Positions 9,125 to 18,906 of a DNA stretch of 45,952 bases are shown one piece after another (position 1 is the first letter of the stretch; every line of letters begins with the position of its first letter). Origin of the DNA: a marine gamma proteobacterium HTCC2148 (lineage in GTDB: Bacteria; Pseudomonadota; Gammaproteobacteria; Pseudomonadales; Halieaceae); assembly GCA_000156295.1 (NCBI GenBank), contig DS999241.1, positions 1-45,952 on the forward strand. The letters are read 5' to 3'. The notes under the pieces are model-generated. The model worked only from the letters and a program-made list of their open reading frames with translations, searched no databases and was not told where the DNA came from. The translations under genes were made by a program, and so were the position numbers.

Positions 9125-10453
9125 ATGGCTCAAGGACAGCTGCCCTCAGTAAACAAGGCAGGCATGGGCGAGCTTTTTGCTCGCCTTCGTTTTGTTTTAC
9201 TGGCAATTATCGTGTACCGGATTGGGACGCATATTCCTGTTCCGGGAATAGATCCTAATCAACTGGCGGCATTGTTTAACCAGAACCAGGGAACGATCCT
9301 GGGCCTGGCGAACATGTTTTCCGGTGGCGCTCTGGAGCGGATGAGCATCCTGGCCTTGGGTATCATGCCTTACATCTCTGCATCGATCATCATGCAGTTG
9401 ATGTCGGCCGTAACCCCACAGCTGGAGCAGTTGAAGAAAGAAGGTGAGTCTGGTCGTCGTAAGATAAGCCAGTACACGCGCTACCTCACAGTCGTGCTGG
9501 CGGTCATTCAGGCCACAGGTATGACCGTGGGTATGGCTAATCAGGGCATGAGTTATGACACATCACTGCTGTTTTACGTGATTGCCATTACGTCTCTGGT
9601 GACTGGTGCAGTCTTTATGATGTGGCTGGGTGAACAAATTACGGAAAAAGGTGTGGGTAACGGGATCTCGCTGTTGATCTTCGCCGGCATTGTGGCGGGA
9701 CTGCCCGCGGCTATAGGCCAGTCTCTTGAGCAGGCGCGGCAGGGTGAACTGAATATCCTGGTGCTGTTGTTTATTCTGGCACTGGCGATCGCGGTTATTT
9801 ATTTGATCGTATTCATTGAGCGCGGCCAACGCCGCATCACGGTGAATTACGCCAAGCGACAGCAAGGTCGCAAGATGTACCAGGCGCAGAGTTCGCATCT
9901 GCCTCTGAAAGTGAACATGGCGGGCGTCATCCCAGCCATTTTTGCGAGCAGCATATTGTTGTTTCCTGCGTCTATCGCGCAGTGGTTTGGCTCTTCCGGG
10001 GGTGCAGACTGGTTGCAGGACCTGGCCGTTGCCATTGGCCCTGGCCAGCCGCTGAACATATTGCTGTTCACAGTGTTTGTAGTGTTTTTCTGCTTCTTCT
10101 ACACGGCGTTGATGTTCAACCCGGTTGAAGTGGCTGACAACCTGAAGCGTTCCGGAGCATTTGTGCCCGGCATACGTCCGGGACAACAGACCGCCAACTA
10201 TATCGATGGCGTGCTGACTCGGCTGACGGTATTCGGATCTGCTTATATTGCGCTGGTCTGCTTGATGCCACAGTTCCTGGTGGTGATGTGGAACGTGCCC
10301 TTTTATCTGGGTGGTACCTCACTGCTGATCGTGGTTGTTGTGGTAATGGATTTTATGGCCCAGGTGCAGAGCCACCTGATGTCGCACCAGTACGATTCGG
10401 TGATGAAGAAGGCCAACTTGAAGAACTATGGTGGTGCTGGGCGCGTTCGCTAA
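9125..10453 (+). CDS. secY: Protein translocase subunit SecY
   Basis: SecY is the channel of the SecYEG translocon in the inner membrane. It has 442 residues (443 in E. coli), with ten predicted membrane segments beginning near residue 20. Family signatures include [20 protein letters not shown] (about residues 79-98), the cytosolic loop [32 protein letters not shown], and [21 protein letters not shown] (cytosolic loop before helix 7, trimmed here). It begins at the base after the rplO stop. An inverted repeat (GGGCGC/GCGCCC) overlaps its stop codon. Confidence 0.98.
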   Translation: MAQGQLPSVNKAGMGELFARLRFVLLAIIVYRIGTHIPVPGIDPNQLAALFNQNQGTILGLANMFSGGALERMSILALGIMPYISASIIMQLMSAVTPQLEQLKKEGESGRRKISQYTRYLTVVLAVIQATGMTVGMANQGMSYDTSLLFYVIAITSLVTGAVFMMWLGEQITEKGVGNGISLLIFAGIVAGLPAAIGQSLEQARQGELNILVLLFILALAIAVIYLIVFIERGQRRITVNYAKRQQGRKMYQAQSSHLPLKVNMAGVIPAIFASSILLFPASIAQWFGSSGGADWLQDLAVAIGPGQPLNILLFTVFVVFFCFFYTALMFNPVEVADNLKRSGAFVPGIRPGQQTANYIDGVLTRLTVFGSAYIALVCLMPQFLVVMWNVPFYLGGTSLLIVVVVVMDFMAQVQSHLMSHQYDSVMKKANLKNYGGAGRVR

Positions 10454-10483
10454 GCGCCCATTAGCCTAAACGGAGAAGTAACG

Positions 10484-10600
10484 ATGAAAGTACGTGCATC
10501 AGTCAAGAAAATCTGCCGCAACTGTAAAGTTGTACGTCGTAATGGCGTTGTGCGGGTGATCTGCAACACAGATCCGCGTCATAAGCAGCGTCAGGGTTAA
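10484..10600 (+). CDS. rpmJ: 50S ribosomal protein L36
   Basis: L36 is the smallest ribosomal protein, 38 residues, and organises 23S rRNA in the large subunit. It starts [14 protein letters not shown] and ends DPRHKQRQG. Cys11, Cys14, Cys27 and His33 form the zinc ribbon, so this is the zinc-binding C+ form; many bacteria also carry a zinc-free paralogue elsewhere. A CGGAGAAG Shine-Dalgarno precedes it. It ends the spc section; a 149-bp gap with a promoter follows. Confidence 0.96.
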   Translation: MKVRASVKKICRNCKVVRRNGVVRVICNTDPRHKQRQG

Positions 10601-10612
10601 ACCCGGACACGG

Positions 10613-10641
10613 TTGATTTTTTGTAACGATATCGCTAGAAT
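10613..10641 (+). promoter_or_regulatory. Sigma-70-type promoter for rpsM-rpsK-rpsD-rpoA-rplQ
   Basis: TTGATT (10613-10618) and TAGAAT (10636-10641) are separated by exactly 17 nt. A GC-rich stretch (GCTGCGCC) follows the -10, of the type found at stringently controlled promoters. Transcription would start near 10648, about 100 nt before rpsM. This would let the alpha section be transcribed separately from spc. It was called by eye. Confidence 0.6.
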
Positions 10642-10659
10642 GCTGCGCCTTTCGCGCCT

Positions 10660-10700
10660 ACCCCGCTGAGAAATCAGCAAAACTGAGTTAAATCAGGGGT
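10660..10700 (+). promoter_or_regulatory. Structured leader of the alpha operon (possible S4 site)
   Basis: ACCCC (10660-10664) can pair with GGGGT (10696-10700), enclosing a hairpin GCTGA-GAAA-TCAGC with a GNRA loop (10665-10678). An alternative CTGA/TCAG pairing (10683-10686 with 10693-10696) competes with it. In E. coli, S4 represses the alpha operon through a pseudoknot at the rpsM start. The location here, between promoter and rpsM, is suggestive, but no homology to that element was established. Confidence 0.35.
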
Positions 10701-10749
10701 TTGCGTAAATCGCGTAGTAAAGCGAAAGATTATTTTTGGAGAAAGTTGG

Positions 10750-11106
10750 ATGGCTCGTATTGCCGGCGTCAACATACCAGATAACAAGCATGCTGTTATC
10801 TCACTGACATACATCTACGGTGTAGGTCGCACAACTGCTAAAGAGTTGTGTGCCGCTACCGGTGTCACAGAAAGCACCAGGATTGGTGAACTGTCTGAAA
10901 CAGAGATGGATGCCCTGCGTGGCAAAGTCGCTGAGATGATGGTGGAAGGTGACCTTCGTCGTGAAGTGTCAATGAACATCAAGCGTTTGATGGACTTGGG
11001 CTGTAACCGCGGCCTGCGTCACCGGCGTGGCTTACCGCTTCGCGGTCAGCGCACCAAGACCAACGCGCGTACTCGCAAGGGACCGCGTAAGCCGATTCGC
11101 AAGTAA
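10750..11106 (+). CDS. rpsM: 30S ribosomal protein S13
   Basis: S13 is in the 30S head and forms bridges with L5 and contacts the P-site tRNA through its C-terminal tail. It has 118 residues as in E. coli. [19 protein letters not shown], the helix-two-turn-helix region, and the basic tail ending [17 protein letters not shown] are intact. TTGGAGAAAG is the Shine-Dalgarno. It is the first gene after the internal promoter. Confidence 0.98.
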   Translation: MARIAGVNIPDNKHAVISLTYIYGVGRTTAKELCAATGVTESTRIGELSETEMDALRGKVAEMMVEGDLRREVSMNIKRLMDLGCNRGLRHRRGLPLRGQRTKTNARTRKGPRKPIRK

Positions 11107-11149
11107 GGACAGACCTAGCGTCACCCCACAGCGAATCCTTTTAGTGTAG

Positions 11150-11165
11150 CTGCACCAAAGTGCAG
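11150..11165 (+). promoter_or_regulatory. Hairpin between rpsM and rpsK
   Basis: CTGCAC-CAAA-GTGCAG is a perfect 6-bp stem with a 4-nt loop in the 86-bp rpsM-rpsK gap. There is no following T-run, so termination is unlikely; RNA processing or stability is possible. Statistically a 6-bp stem is weak evidence by itself. Confidence 0.3.
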
Positions 11166-11192
11166 TGTTGATATTAAAGCAGGAACTACGAT

Positions 11193-11585
11193 ATGGCTAA
11201 GCCAGGTGCCAAAAGCACTCGTAAGAAAATCACGAAGACTGTAGTGGACGGAATCGCCCACGTGCATGCGTCTTTTAACAACACCATTGTTACGATTACT
11301 GACCGTCAGGGTAACACCCTGAGCTGGGCCACTGCAGGTGGTTCTGGTTTCCGCGGTTCTCGTAAGAGCACCCCGTTTGCTGCCCAGGTTGCAGCCGAAC
11401 GTGCCGGTGAAGCCGCCAAGGAATATGGTCTTAAAAATCTCGACGTGCAGGTAAAGGGCCCAGGACCGGGTCGTGAGTCTGCCGTACGAGCACTGAATGC
11501 TTGTGGCTACAAGATCGCTAACATTACTGACGTGACGCCGATTCCCCATAACGGCTGTCGTCCTCCCAAGAAACGTCGCGTGTAA
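11193..11585 (+). CDS. rpsK: 30S ribosomal protein S11
   Basis: S11 lies on the 30S platform and contributes to the E site. It has 130 residues. [19 protein letters not shown], the [16 protein letters not shown] block and the C-terminal [18 protein letters not shown] are conserved. It is in the alpha operon with rpsD after it. Confidence 0.98.
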   Translation: MAKPGAKSTRKKITKTVVDGIAHVHASFNNTIVTITDRQGNTLSWATAGGSGFRGSRKSTPFAAQVAAERAGEAAKEYGLKNLDVQVKGPGPGRESAVRALNACGYKIANITDVTPIPHNGCRPPKKRRV

Positions 11586-11606
11586 CGCACAAAGGAAGAA
11601 CTAGAC

Positions 11607-12227
11607 ATGGCTCGATATATTGGACCCAAGTGCAAGCTCTCCCGTCGTGAAGGAACTGATCTGTTCCTGAAGAGCGGTGTGCGCGCACTCGAAAGTAAGT
11701 GTAAAGCAGAAGCAATACCAGGCCAGCACGGCGCCCGCCGCGGTCGTCTGTCCGATTACGGAGTGCAGCTGCGCGAGAAGCAGAAAGTTCGTCGTATCTA
11801 CGGCGTACTGGAGAAGCAGTTCCGCAATTATTACAAGGAAGCTGCCCGTCTGAAGGGTGCTACCGGTGAAAACCTGCTGCAGCTGTTGGAATCTCGACTG
11901 GATAACGTTGTTTATCGTATGGGTTTTGGCTCAACGCGCTCTGAATCGCGTCAGCTGGTTGCTCACAAATCTATCATGGTGAACGGGCAGGTGGTTAACA
12001 TCGCCTCTTACCAGGTAAAAGCAGGTGACGTTGTCGCCTTGCGTGAAAAGGCCAAGAAGCAACTGCGTGTGCAGTCAGCATTGGCATTGGCTGCCCAGCG
12101 TGGCGAGCCTGAGTGGATCGAAGTAAATGCGGACAAGCTGGAAGGTACTTTCAAGTCTGTCCCTGACCGTCAGGATCTCTCGTCAGAGATCAACGAAAAC
12201 CTGATCGTCGAACTTTACTCCAAGTAA
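11607..12227 (+). CDS. rpsD: 30S ribosomal protein S4
   Basis: S4 is a primary 16S rRNA-binding protein, a fidelity factor, and in E. coli the repressor of the alpha operon. It has 206 residues as in E. coli. The N-terminal [19 protein letters not shown] and the S4 RNA-binding domain (about residues 94-158, beginning [14 protein letters not shown]) are intact, including the [14 protein letters not shown] block. It lacks the zinc-finger Cys cluster found in some S4 proteins. Confidence 0.98.
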   Translation: MARYIGPKCKLSRREGTDLFLKSGVRALESKCKAEAIPGQHGARRGRLSDYGVQLREKQKVRRIYGVLEKQFRNYYKEAARLKGATGENLLQLLESRLDNVVYRMGFGSTRSESRQLVAHKSIMVNGQVVNIASYQVKAGDVVALREKAKKQLRVQSALALAAQRGEPEWIEVNADKLEGTFKSVPDRQDLSSEINENLIVELYSK

Positions 12228-12263
12228 TCCACTGAAGGACCAACCTAAATAAAGGTGCCCCGT

Positions 12264-13268
12264 ATGCAGAGTGCAGTGAACGAATTTTTGACCCCGCGTG
12301 TAATCAATGTTGATGAAAAGAACAGCACGCGCGCCCAGGTTACCCTGGAACCCCTTGAACGTGGTTTTGGCCACACTCTGGGTAATGCCTTGCGCCGTAT
12401 CCTGCTGTCCTCCATGCCTGGTTGTGCAATCACCGAGGTAGAGATCGACGGCGTATTGCACGAGTACAGTGCAATTGAAGGCGTACAGGAAGACGTGATT
12501 GAAATCCTGCTTAACCTCAAGGGCGTTGCCCTGGTGATGAATGGCAAGGAAGAGGCTGAACTGACTCTGAGCAAAAAGGGTTCAGGTGCGGTAACGGCAG
12601 CCGATATCCAGGTAGACCACGATATCGAGATCCGTAACCCGGATCACGTGATCTGTCACCTCAACGGCGCTTCTGAAATTAACATGAAGCTGACCGTGGC
12701 CAGAGGTCGAGGCTACTCTCCCGCGGATTCTCGTGAGAATCCTGAAGAAGAGACCCGCTCAATTGGTCGTCTGCAGTTGGACGCAACTTTTGCTCCCGTG
12801 CACCGTGTATCTTACGTGGTTGAGTCTGCGCGAGTTGAGCAGCGTACCGACCTGGACAAGTTGGTACTTGACCTTGAAACCAACGGCACAATCGATCCGG
12901 AAGAAGCAATCCGTCGCGCCGCGACCATTCTGCAGCAGCAGTTGGCCGTGTTTGTTGACCTGGAAAGCGAGTCTGAGTCTGAGTCTGTTGAGGAAGAGGA
13001 CGAGGTTGATCCAATTCTGTTGCGTCCAGTTGATGATCTGGAATTGACTGTTCGCTCTGCCAACTGCCTGAAAGCTGAAAATATTTACTACATCGGAGAC
13101 CTGGTGCAGCGCACTGAGGTTGAGCTGCTGAAGACCCCTAATTTGGGTAAGAAGTCTCTCACCGAGATCAAGGATGTATTGGCATCACGCGGCTTGTCAC
13201 TGGGCATGCGCCTGGACAACTGGCCGCCTGCCAGCCTGAAAAACGACGACCGGGTACTGAGCGCTTAG
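12264..13268 (+). CDS. rpoA: RNA polymerase subunit alpha
   Basis: The alpha subunit dimerises to nucleate RNA polymerase assembly and its C-terminal domain contacts UP elements and activators. The ATG giving [16 protein letters not shown] is chosen because it matches the family N-terminus and sits 8 nt after AAAGG; a GTG three codons upstream is possible. The protein is 334 residues (329 in E. coli). The NTD covers about 1-230 and the CTD about 250-325 ([35 protein letters not shown]). The interdomain linker (about residues 233-247) is an unusual acidic serine repeat, [14 protein letters not shown]. Confidence 0.98.
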   Translation: MQSAVNEFLTPRVINVDEKNSTRAQVTLEPLERGFGHTLGNALRRILLSSMPGCAITEVEIDGVLHEYSAIEGVQEDVIEILLNLKGVALVMNGKEEAELTLSKKGSGAVTAADIQVDHDIEIRNPDHVICHLNGASEINMKLTVARGRGYSPADSRENPEEETRSIGRLQLDATFAPVHRVSYVVESARVEQRTDLDKLVLDLETNGTIDPEEAIRRAATILQQQLAVFVDLESESESESVEEEDEVDPILLRPVDDLELTVRSANCLKAENIYYIGDLVQRTEVELLKTPNLGKKSLTEIKDVLASRGLSLGMRLDNWPPASLKNDDRVLSA

Positions 13269-13327
13269 GCTCCCCGGTCAACCTGATAGCAGTGCTGAGA
13301 TAGCACCCTGAAGATAGGATTGGAAAA

Positions 13328-13714
13328 ATGCGTCATCGTCATAGCGGACGTCAGTTAAACCGCAACAGTTCTCACCGTAAGGCCATGTTCCGTAACATGA
13401 CCAACTCTCTGGTGGAGCACGAGTTGATTAAAACTACCCTGCCCAAGGCGAAGGAGCTGCGTGGTTACGCGGAGCCTCTGATTACCCTGGCAAAGAACGA
13501 CAGTGTTGCAAATCGTCGCCTGGCGTTTGATCGTACTCGCAGCAAAGAAGCGGTTGGCAAACTGTTCAACGAGTTAGGTCCTCGTTACCAGGAGCGTCCC
13601 GGGGGTTATATTCGTATCATGAAGTGTGGCTTCCGCACCGGTGACAAGGCTCCTATGGCCTACGTTGAATTGGTTGATCGTCCACAGGTCGAAGATTACG
13701 CTGACGAGGATTGA
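13328..13714 (+). CDS. rplQ: 50S ribosomal protein L17
   Basis: L17 lies near the tunnel exit of the large subunit. It has 128 residues (127 in E. coli). [39 protein letters not shown] and [14 protein letters not shown] are family blocks. It is the last gene of the cluster and is followed by a strong terminator. Confidence 0.98.
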   Translation: MRHRHSGRQLNRNSSHRKAMFRNMTNSLVEHELIKTTLPKAKELRGYAEPLITLAKNDSVANRRLAFDRTRSKEAVGKLFNELGPRYQERPGGYIRIMKCGFRTGDKAPMAYVELVDRPQVEDYADED

Positions 13715-13736
13715 TTCTCGATCGACGAGAGTGATT

Positions 13737-13766
13737 AAAAAAGCCGGGCTGATGTCCGGCTTTTTT
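13737..13766 (+). terminator. Rho-independent terminator after rplQ
   Basis: An A6-GCCGG arm and a CCGGC-T6 arm form an 11-bp stem around an 8-nt loop, with the T-run included in the stem. It sits 23 bp after rplQ and, being symmetric in its A and T tracts, could work in both directions. It marks the end of the ribosomal cluster. Confidence 0.9.
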
Positions 13767-13948
13767 GTGGCCGTTGTATTGTAGGGTGTGTCCCATACTG
13801 GAAGGGCGCAGATGTGTCCCTGTATAAAATGCCAGAAGGGTCATGCCGTTTATTTGGTCAGTCCTCGAAGGTGATAAAACTACGCAAGCCGTCATAATCT
13901 AGTCTAATATTCTCAATTCGCAGCCAACGTCAGTAAACAGGTAGGTGA

Positions 13949-14617
13949 ATGATGAATAGATTTATAGTATTGCTACTCAGCGGTTTTTTTCTTACGGCTT
14001 GTGCTTCAAACCAGCCCGAGCCGGTTTCTCAGGATGGACTGGTTCTGCAGCAGGATACCAAGTTTCAGGAGGTGTACCTTTTGCCGGGGGCCGAGCTGGG
14101 CTCATACAAGAGCATCGGTGTAGAGGCATGCTCCGTCTCTTTCCGTAAAAACTGGCTTCGCGACCAGAATAACAATCGCCTGGATCTGTCCAGTCGAGTA
14201 ACTCAGCAGGATGTGAGCAGTATGAAAAGTGCGCTGGGCGATGCCTGTAGCGATCATTTTTCGCAAGCACTACTGGCCGATCCAGCGTATGACATCGTTG
14301 ACCAATTTGATAAGGGCGAGGCGGTGCTCATCGTTCGGCCGTCAATCATTAATCTTGACGTCAATGCCCCGGACACTATGAGTCCTGGAATGAATCGATC
14401 CTATACGACTTCGGCCGGCGAAATGACGCTGGCTTTGGAGTTGGTTGATGGCACTACTGGCCAGGTCTTGGCCAGAGCCCGTGATCGACGCCGAGGTACC
14501 GACTACGGAACTTTCCAGTGGACCAATGGAGTGACCAACAAGGCGGAAGCAGACCGTACCTTGACCCGATGGGCGGGCTTGCTTCGAAAGGGCCTCGACG
14601 AGGCCACGGGCCGATAG
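13949..14617 (+). CDS. DUF3313-like outer-membrane lipoprotein
   Basis: The 222-residue product has a lipoprotein signal peptide: basic start MMNRF, a hydrophobic stretch, and lipobox LTAC with the lipidated Cys at residue 18. Residue 19 is Ala, not Asp, so sorting to the outer membrane is expected. The body resembles DUF3313 proteins, with the central ITL-like stretch TSAGEMTLALELVDGTTGQV followed by LARARDRR. Function is unknown. It is a single gene between the rplQ terminator and uvrA, which converges on it. Two adjacent ATG codons are present; the second has better spacing to TAGGTG. Confidence 0.8.
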   Translation: MMNRFIVLLLSGFFLTACASNQPEPVSQDGLVLQQDTKFQEVYLLPGAELGSYKSIGVEACSVSFRKNWLRDQNNNRLDLSSRVTQQDVSSMKSALGDACSDHFSQALLADPAYDIVDQFDKGEAVLIVRPSIINLDVNAPDTMSPGMNRSYTTSAGEMTLALELVDGTTGQVLARARDRRRGTDYGTFQWTNGVTNKAEADRTLTRWAGLLRKGLDEATGR

Positions 14618-14659
14618 AACGCCTTTAATGATTTTCGTGCGCGTCGCTTCGGCGACGGC

Positions 14660-17506
14660 TTATGCGGCCTTGCTGCGCGTACGTTTACTCAGCATCGGTG
14701 CCAGGAACTGGCCGGTATAGGAGCCCTTGGTCTTTGCCACGTCTTCCGGCGTACCGGTGGCGATGACTTGACCGCCGCCAGAACCTCCCTCTGGGCCTAG
14801 ATCGACAACCCAGTCTGCCGTCTTGATGACATCCAGGTTGTGCTCGATTATCACCATTGTATTGCCGTGGTCTCGCAGTCGGTGCAGTACTTCCAGCAGT
14901 TGCTTGATGTCCTCAAAATGCAGGCCAGTGGTCGGTTCATCAAGAATGTAGAGGGTTTTTCCGGTATCTCGCTTTGACAGTTCCCGGGACAGCTTTACCC
15001 GTTGCGCTTCGCCACCGGACAAAGTGGTGGCCGCCTGGCCCAGTCGGATGTAGGACAGTCCGACATCCATCAGTGTTTGCAATTTACGGGCAATCGCAGG
15101 AACCGGTTCGAAAAACTCCAGAGCGTCTTCAACCGTCATGTCGAGGACTTCATGGATGCTCTTACCCTTATAACGAATCTCCAACGTCTCTCGGTTATAT
15201 CTTTTGCCTTTACAGACATCGCAGGGCACGTAAATGTCCGGGAGAAAATGCATCTCTACCTTGGTGACACCATCGCCCTGACAGGCTTCACAGCGCCCCC
15301 CTTTGACATTGAAGCTGAAGCGCCCAGGTTTATAGCCGCGAGAGCGGGACTCCTGAGTGCCTGCAAACAGTTCCCGTACCGGGGTGAAGATACCGGTATA
15401 GGTGGCCGGGTTCGAGCGGGGGGTGCGGCCGATAGGGCTTTGGTCGATATCGATACATTTGTCTATTTGATCCATGCCGCTTATTGCATCGTGCGGCGCT
15501 GCTGTCAGCGTGGTGGCACCATTGAGTTCGGTGGCCGCCAGCGGGTAAAGCGTGCCGTTAATAAGCGTGGACTTGCCTGAGCCGGATACGCCGGTAACGC
15601 AGGTCAGAAGCCCCAGCGGTATTTCCAGGGTGACATGTTGCAGGTTGTTGCCGGTGGCCCCTGTCAACACCAGCTGTTTCTTTTTATTCAGCGGTGTGCG
15701 CTTCTTGGGTATTTCGATTTTCTTGCGACCAGAAAGATAATCTCCAGTGAGAGACTGCTTGTTGGCTGTTATCTGCTTCATGGTGCCTTCGGCGACGACC
15801 TGCCCGCCGTGTACGCCGGCCCCGGGGCCGATGTCGATAACGTGATCAGCTGCACGAATGGCATCTTCGTCGTGCTCGACAACGAGCACTGTGTTACCCA
15901 GGTCACGCAGGTGGGTAAGAGTGTTCAACAGTCGCTCATTGTCTCGCTGGTGCAGACCAATAGAAGGTTCATCGAGAATGTACATAACGCCAACCAGCCC
16001 CGCTCCTATTTGCGAGGCGAGGCGAATGCGCTGGGCCTCTCCTCCCGACAGCGTTTCGGCACTGCGATTCAGCGTCAGATAGTTCAGGCCCACGTCCACC
16101 AGGAAGCGGTAGCGCGCGCGCAACTCCTTGAGGATCTTGTCTGCGATTTCGCCCTTGCGGCCCTCTAGCATCAGCTCATTAAAGTACACCTCTGCTTCTC
16201 CAACGGGCATGTCGGTAATGGTCGGCAGATTGCGCTCATCGACAAACACGTGACGAGCATCCCGGCGTAGCCGCGTGCCGCCGCAATCCGGACAGGGCTG
16301 GGTAGCAAGAAATTTTGCCAGGTCTTCGCGCACTGACTGTGAGTCCGTATCCCGGTAGCGCCTGTCCATGTTGGGGATAATCCCTTCGAAGGGATGAGTG
16401 CGCTTGAACACGTCACCGCGGTCGTTGATATAGGAAAAAGCGATTTCCTGCTTACCACTTCCGTGCAATATGACTTTCTGGTGCTTTGCGCTCAGTGCGT
16501 CGTAGGGCGTATTAATATCAAAGCCATAGTGTTCAGCCAGCGACGTGAGCATATGGAAATAGTAAACATTGCGGCGATCCCAGCCGCGAATGGCACCTTC
16601 GGCAAGACTGGATTCCGGATGCAGCACGATACGCTCGGCATCAAAGTACTGCTTCACTCCCAATCCGTCGCAACCGCCGCAGGCGCCTGCAGGGTTGTTG
16701 AACGAAAACAGGCGGGGTTCCAACTCGTCGATACTGTGTCCGCATTCAGGGCATGCGAATCTGGCGGAGAAAGCAATATCGGCTCCATCTCCGTCCATCC
16801 AGGAAATAGAGGCCAGTCCATCGGTGAGTCCAAGAGCGGTTTCGAATGATTCTGCCAGACGGAGTCCGAGATCGTCTCTCACTTTAAATCGGTCGACCAC
16901 GACTTCAATTCGGTGTTTCTTCTTTTTGTCTAAGGTAGGGAGGTCGTCCAGGTCTGTCACAATACCGTCTATGCGAGCGCGCACAAATCCCGCCGCGCGA
17001 AGCTCTTCAAAAATGTGTAAATGCTCACCTTTTCGATCGCGTATTACCGGCGCCAGCAGCATGAGTTTGCTGCCCTCTGGCAGCGCCAGTACGGTGTCCA
17101 CCATCTGGCTCACCGTTTGCGCCTTCAGGTTGAGGCCGTGATCGGGGCAGCGTGGGTCGCCGACTCTGGCAAACAACAGTCTCAGGTAGTCATAAATCTC
17201 AGTGATGGTACCCACGGTAGAGCGAGGGTTATGCGATGTCGATTTCTGCTCAATAGAAATAGCCGGCGACAAGCCTTCAATATGGTCCATGTCCGGCTTT
17301 TCCATCATCGACAGGAACTGCCGAGCGTAGGTGGACAAGGACTCCACATAACGCCGCTGACCTTCGGCGTAGAGTGTGTCAAAAGCGAGCGATGATTTAC
17401 CTGAACCGGACAACCCAGTGATCACCACCAGCTTGTCGCGGGGGATATCAAGGTCGATGTTCTTCAGATTGTGAGTGCGCGCGCCGCGAACTTGAATTGT
17501 GTCCAT
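14660..17506 (-). CDS. uvrA: Excinuclease ABC subunit A
   Basis: UvrA is the damage-sensing ATPase of nucleotide excision repair and loads UvrB. It has 948 residues (940 in E. coli). Two ABC modules are seen: Walker [11 protein letters not shown] near residue 31 and [10 protein letters not shown] near 640, with signatures [16 protein letters not shown] and [16 protein letters not shown] and Walker [11 protein letters not shown] and [10 protein letters not shown]. Zinc-binding CxxC pairs occur at CPECGH...CGGC and CEAC...CDVC. The order uvrA-MFS-ssb, with uvrA divergent, is as in Pseudomonas. I saw no LexA box (CTGT-N8-ACAG) in its upstream region. Confidence 0.98.
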   Translation of the reverse strand: MDTIQVRGARTHNLKNIDLDIPRDKLVVITGLSGSGKSSLAFDTLYAEGQRRYVESLSTYARQFLSMMEKPDMDHIEGLSPAISIEQKSTSHNPRSTVGTITEIYDYLRLLFARVGDPRCPDHGLNLKAQTVSQMVDTVLALPEGSKLMLLAPVIRDRKGEHLHIFEELRAAGFVRARIDGIVTDLDDLPTLDKKKKHRIEVVVDRFKVRDDLGLRLAESFETALGLTDGLASISWMDGDGADIAFSARFACPECGHSIDELEPRLFSFNNPAGACGGCDGLGVKQYFDAERIVLHPESSLAEGAIRGWDRRNVYYFHMLTSLAEHYGFDINTPYDALSAKHQKVILHGSGKQEIAFSYINDRGDVFKRTHPFEGIIPNMDRRYRDTDSQSVREDLAKFLATQPCPDCGGTRLRRDARHVFVDERNLPTITDMPVGEAEVYFNELMLEGRKGEIADKILKELRARYRFLVDVGLNYLTLNRSAETLSGGEAQRIRLASQIGAGLVGVMYILDEPSIGLHQRDNERLLNTLTHLRDLGNTVLVVEHDEDAIRAADHVIDIGPGAGVHGGQVVAEGTMKQITANKQSLTGDYLSGRKKIEIPKKRTPLNKKKQLVLTGATGNNLQHVTLEIPLGLLTCVTGVSGSGKSTLINGTLYPLAATELNGATTLTAAPHDAISGMDQIDKCIDIDQSPIGRTPRSNPATYTGIFTPVRELFAGTQESRSRGYKPGRFSFNVKGGRCEACQGDGVTKVEMHFLPDIYVPCDVCKGKRYNRETLEIRYKGKSIHEVLDMTVEDALEFFEPVPAIARKLQTLMDVGLSYIRLGQAATTLSGGEAQRVKLSRELSKRDTGKTLYILDEPTTGLHFEDIKQLLEVLHRLRDHGNTMVIIEHNLDVIKTADWVVDLGPEGGSGGGQVIATGTPEDVAKTKGSYTGQFLAPMLSKRTRSKAA

Positions 17507-17541
17507 TAGCAGGGAGTACCGCAGAAAAATTGGAACCGAAA

Positions 17542-17571
17542 AGTATATGCCTTGAGTGTTACGCCATGCAA
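17542..17571 (-). promoter_or_regulatory. Putative uvrA promoter
   Basis: On the minus strand TTGCAT (17571-17566) and TATACT (17547-17542) are 18 nt apart, with the -10 about 35 nt before the uvrA start. Four of six -35 and five of six -10 bases match the sigma-70 consensus. Confidence 0.5.
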
Positions 17572-17695
17572 AGGGAAACGGACTTTAATGCTGTGCGAAA
17601 AGTGTCATTTGACCATGGGCTGAGGTTTGACACAGTGTGTGACCTCGCCTTGAAGCTGTTATGCTGCTGCTCAAATTCCAAGATTCAGTTCCCCT

Positions 17696-18904
17696 GTGAT
17701 TACCGAACATCCCATGACACCACTGGAGCGGCGTACCGTCAGCTCCCTTGCCTTGTTGTACAGCTTCCGGATGCTCGGTCTGTTTATGGTTTTGCCGCTG
17801 CTGGCCTTGTATGCCGCAGACCTCCCTGGTGCCGATCCTTTGACGATCGGTCTGGCTTTGGGAGTTTATGGGCTGTCGCAAGCCTTGCTGCAGATTCCCC
17901 TGGGCTGGCTCTCCGACAAGTTGGGTCGCAAGCCGGTCATTGTCGGCGGTCTGCTGGTATTTGCTCTGGGCAGCGTAGTCGCGGGTATGGCGGAGACCAT
18001 TGAGGGGGTGGTTGTAGGGCGAGCCTTGCAAGGCGCTGGAGCGATAGCCAGCACGGTGATGGCTTTGGTAGCTGATTTGACCCGTGAAGAGCAGCGAACT
18101 AAAGCGATGGCAATAGTCGGAATGAGTATTGGCCTTTCTTTTGCCATCGCACTGGTGTTGGGCCCATTGGTGGCAGCGGCAGGCGGCTTGAGCGCGGTGT
18201 TTTGGTTCACAACAGTGCTGGCGATTGTGGGGGTCGCGATTGTCCTGCTGCTGGTTCCAACGCCGCCTGTGGGGCAAATGTATGATGAGGTGGGCGCTCG
18301 TCGGGGCTTGTTCGCACGCAGCCTCCAGGATGCAGGTCTGCTGCGCCTGAACTTCGCCGTGTTCAGCCTGCATTTTGTGCTTATGGCCTTGTTTCTGGTG
18401 GTGCCCGGGCTGCTCCTTGAGGTGGCAGACCTAAACCGCAACAGCCATTGGATGGTTTATCTTCCTGCCCTGTTGTTGTCCATAATGGGAATGGTGCCCA
18501 TGATGATCATGGCTGAACGCAAAGGTCGTTTACACGCTATGTTTCTGTTGGCGATCGTGCTGTTGATTTTGGCTATGACCGTTATTTCAGCTCCCGCATC
18601 TCCGCTGTTGTTGTATTTAGGCATGTGGTTATTTTTTGTCGGGTTTAATTATTTGGAGGCGACATTGCCGTCCCTGGTGAGCAAAATGGTGTTCGCCGGC
18701 GGCAAAGGTACGGCCCTGGGTATCTACTCCACCTGCCAGTTCCTGGGCGCGTTTGCCGGCGGCGCATTGGGCGGATGGTTGCTCAAGAGCGGCGGCGCCT
18801 CGTTGTTACTTGGATGCTGTCTGGTTCTGTCGGCTCTTTGGCTGGTAGTGTTCTTGCCCACAAATTCCTTGCTGGGCGCGCCTGCTGCAGCCAGGGGAGA
18901 ATAA
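17696..18904 (+). CDS. YajR-like MFS transporter
   Basis: A 12-helix major facilitator of the drug/proton antiporter type, 402 residues, in the inner membrane. The N-terminus (MTPLERRTVSS then FRMLGLFMVLPLL), the loop 2-3 motif GWLSDKLGRKPVIVGG (about residues 71-86), the loop 4-5 motif RALQGAGAIASTVMAL, and the helix-11 region KGTALGIYSTCQFLGAFAGG closely follow E. coli YajR. It lacks the C-terminal cytosolic YAM domain of YajR, ending just after helix 12. The substrate is unknown. GTG gives this length; an ATG six codons later is equally possible. The next gene starts 2 bp after the stop. Confidence 0.88.
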   Translation: MITEHPMTPLERRTVSSLALLYSFRMLGLFMVLPLLALYAADLPGADPLTIGLALGVYGLSQALLQIPLGWLSDKLGRKPVIVGGLLVFALGSVVAGMAETIEGVVVGRALQGAGAIASTVMALVADLTREEQRTKAMAIVGMSIGLSFAIALVLGPLVAAAGGLSAVFWFTTVLAIVGVAIVLLLVPTPPVGQMYDEVGARRGLFARSLQDAGLLRLNFAVFSLHFVLMALFLVVPGLLLEVADLNRNSHWMVYLPALLLSIMGMVPMMIMAERKGRLHAMFLLAIVLLILAMTVISAPASPLLLYLGMWLFFVGFNYLEATLPSLVSKMVFAGGKGTALGIYSTCQFLGAFAGGALGGWLLKSGGASLLLGCCLVLSALWLVVFLPTNSLLGAPAAARGE

Positions 18905-18906
18905 TT

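Noticed and set aside
10439-10459. GGGCGC/GCGCCC hairpin over the secY stop as a terminator
   Set aside because: No T-run follows, and rpmJ starts 30 bp later within the same expected transcript.
17627-17665. TTGACA at 17627 as an MFS promoter
   Set aside because: The nearest -10-like sequence (TATGCT at 17660) is 27 nt away, too far for a sigma-70 promoter.
17507-17695. LexA/SOS box between uvrA and the MFS gene
   Set aside because: I found no CTGT-N8-ACAG in the gap, unlike the E. coli uvrA-ssb region.
18775-18906. 44-residue N-terminal extension of the FAD oxidoreductase
   Set aside because: It overlaps the MFS gene, whereas the GTG at 18907 has an ideal AGGGGAG and sits just before the dinucleotide-binding fold.
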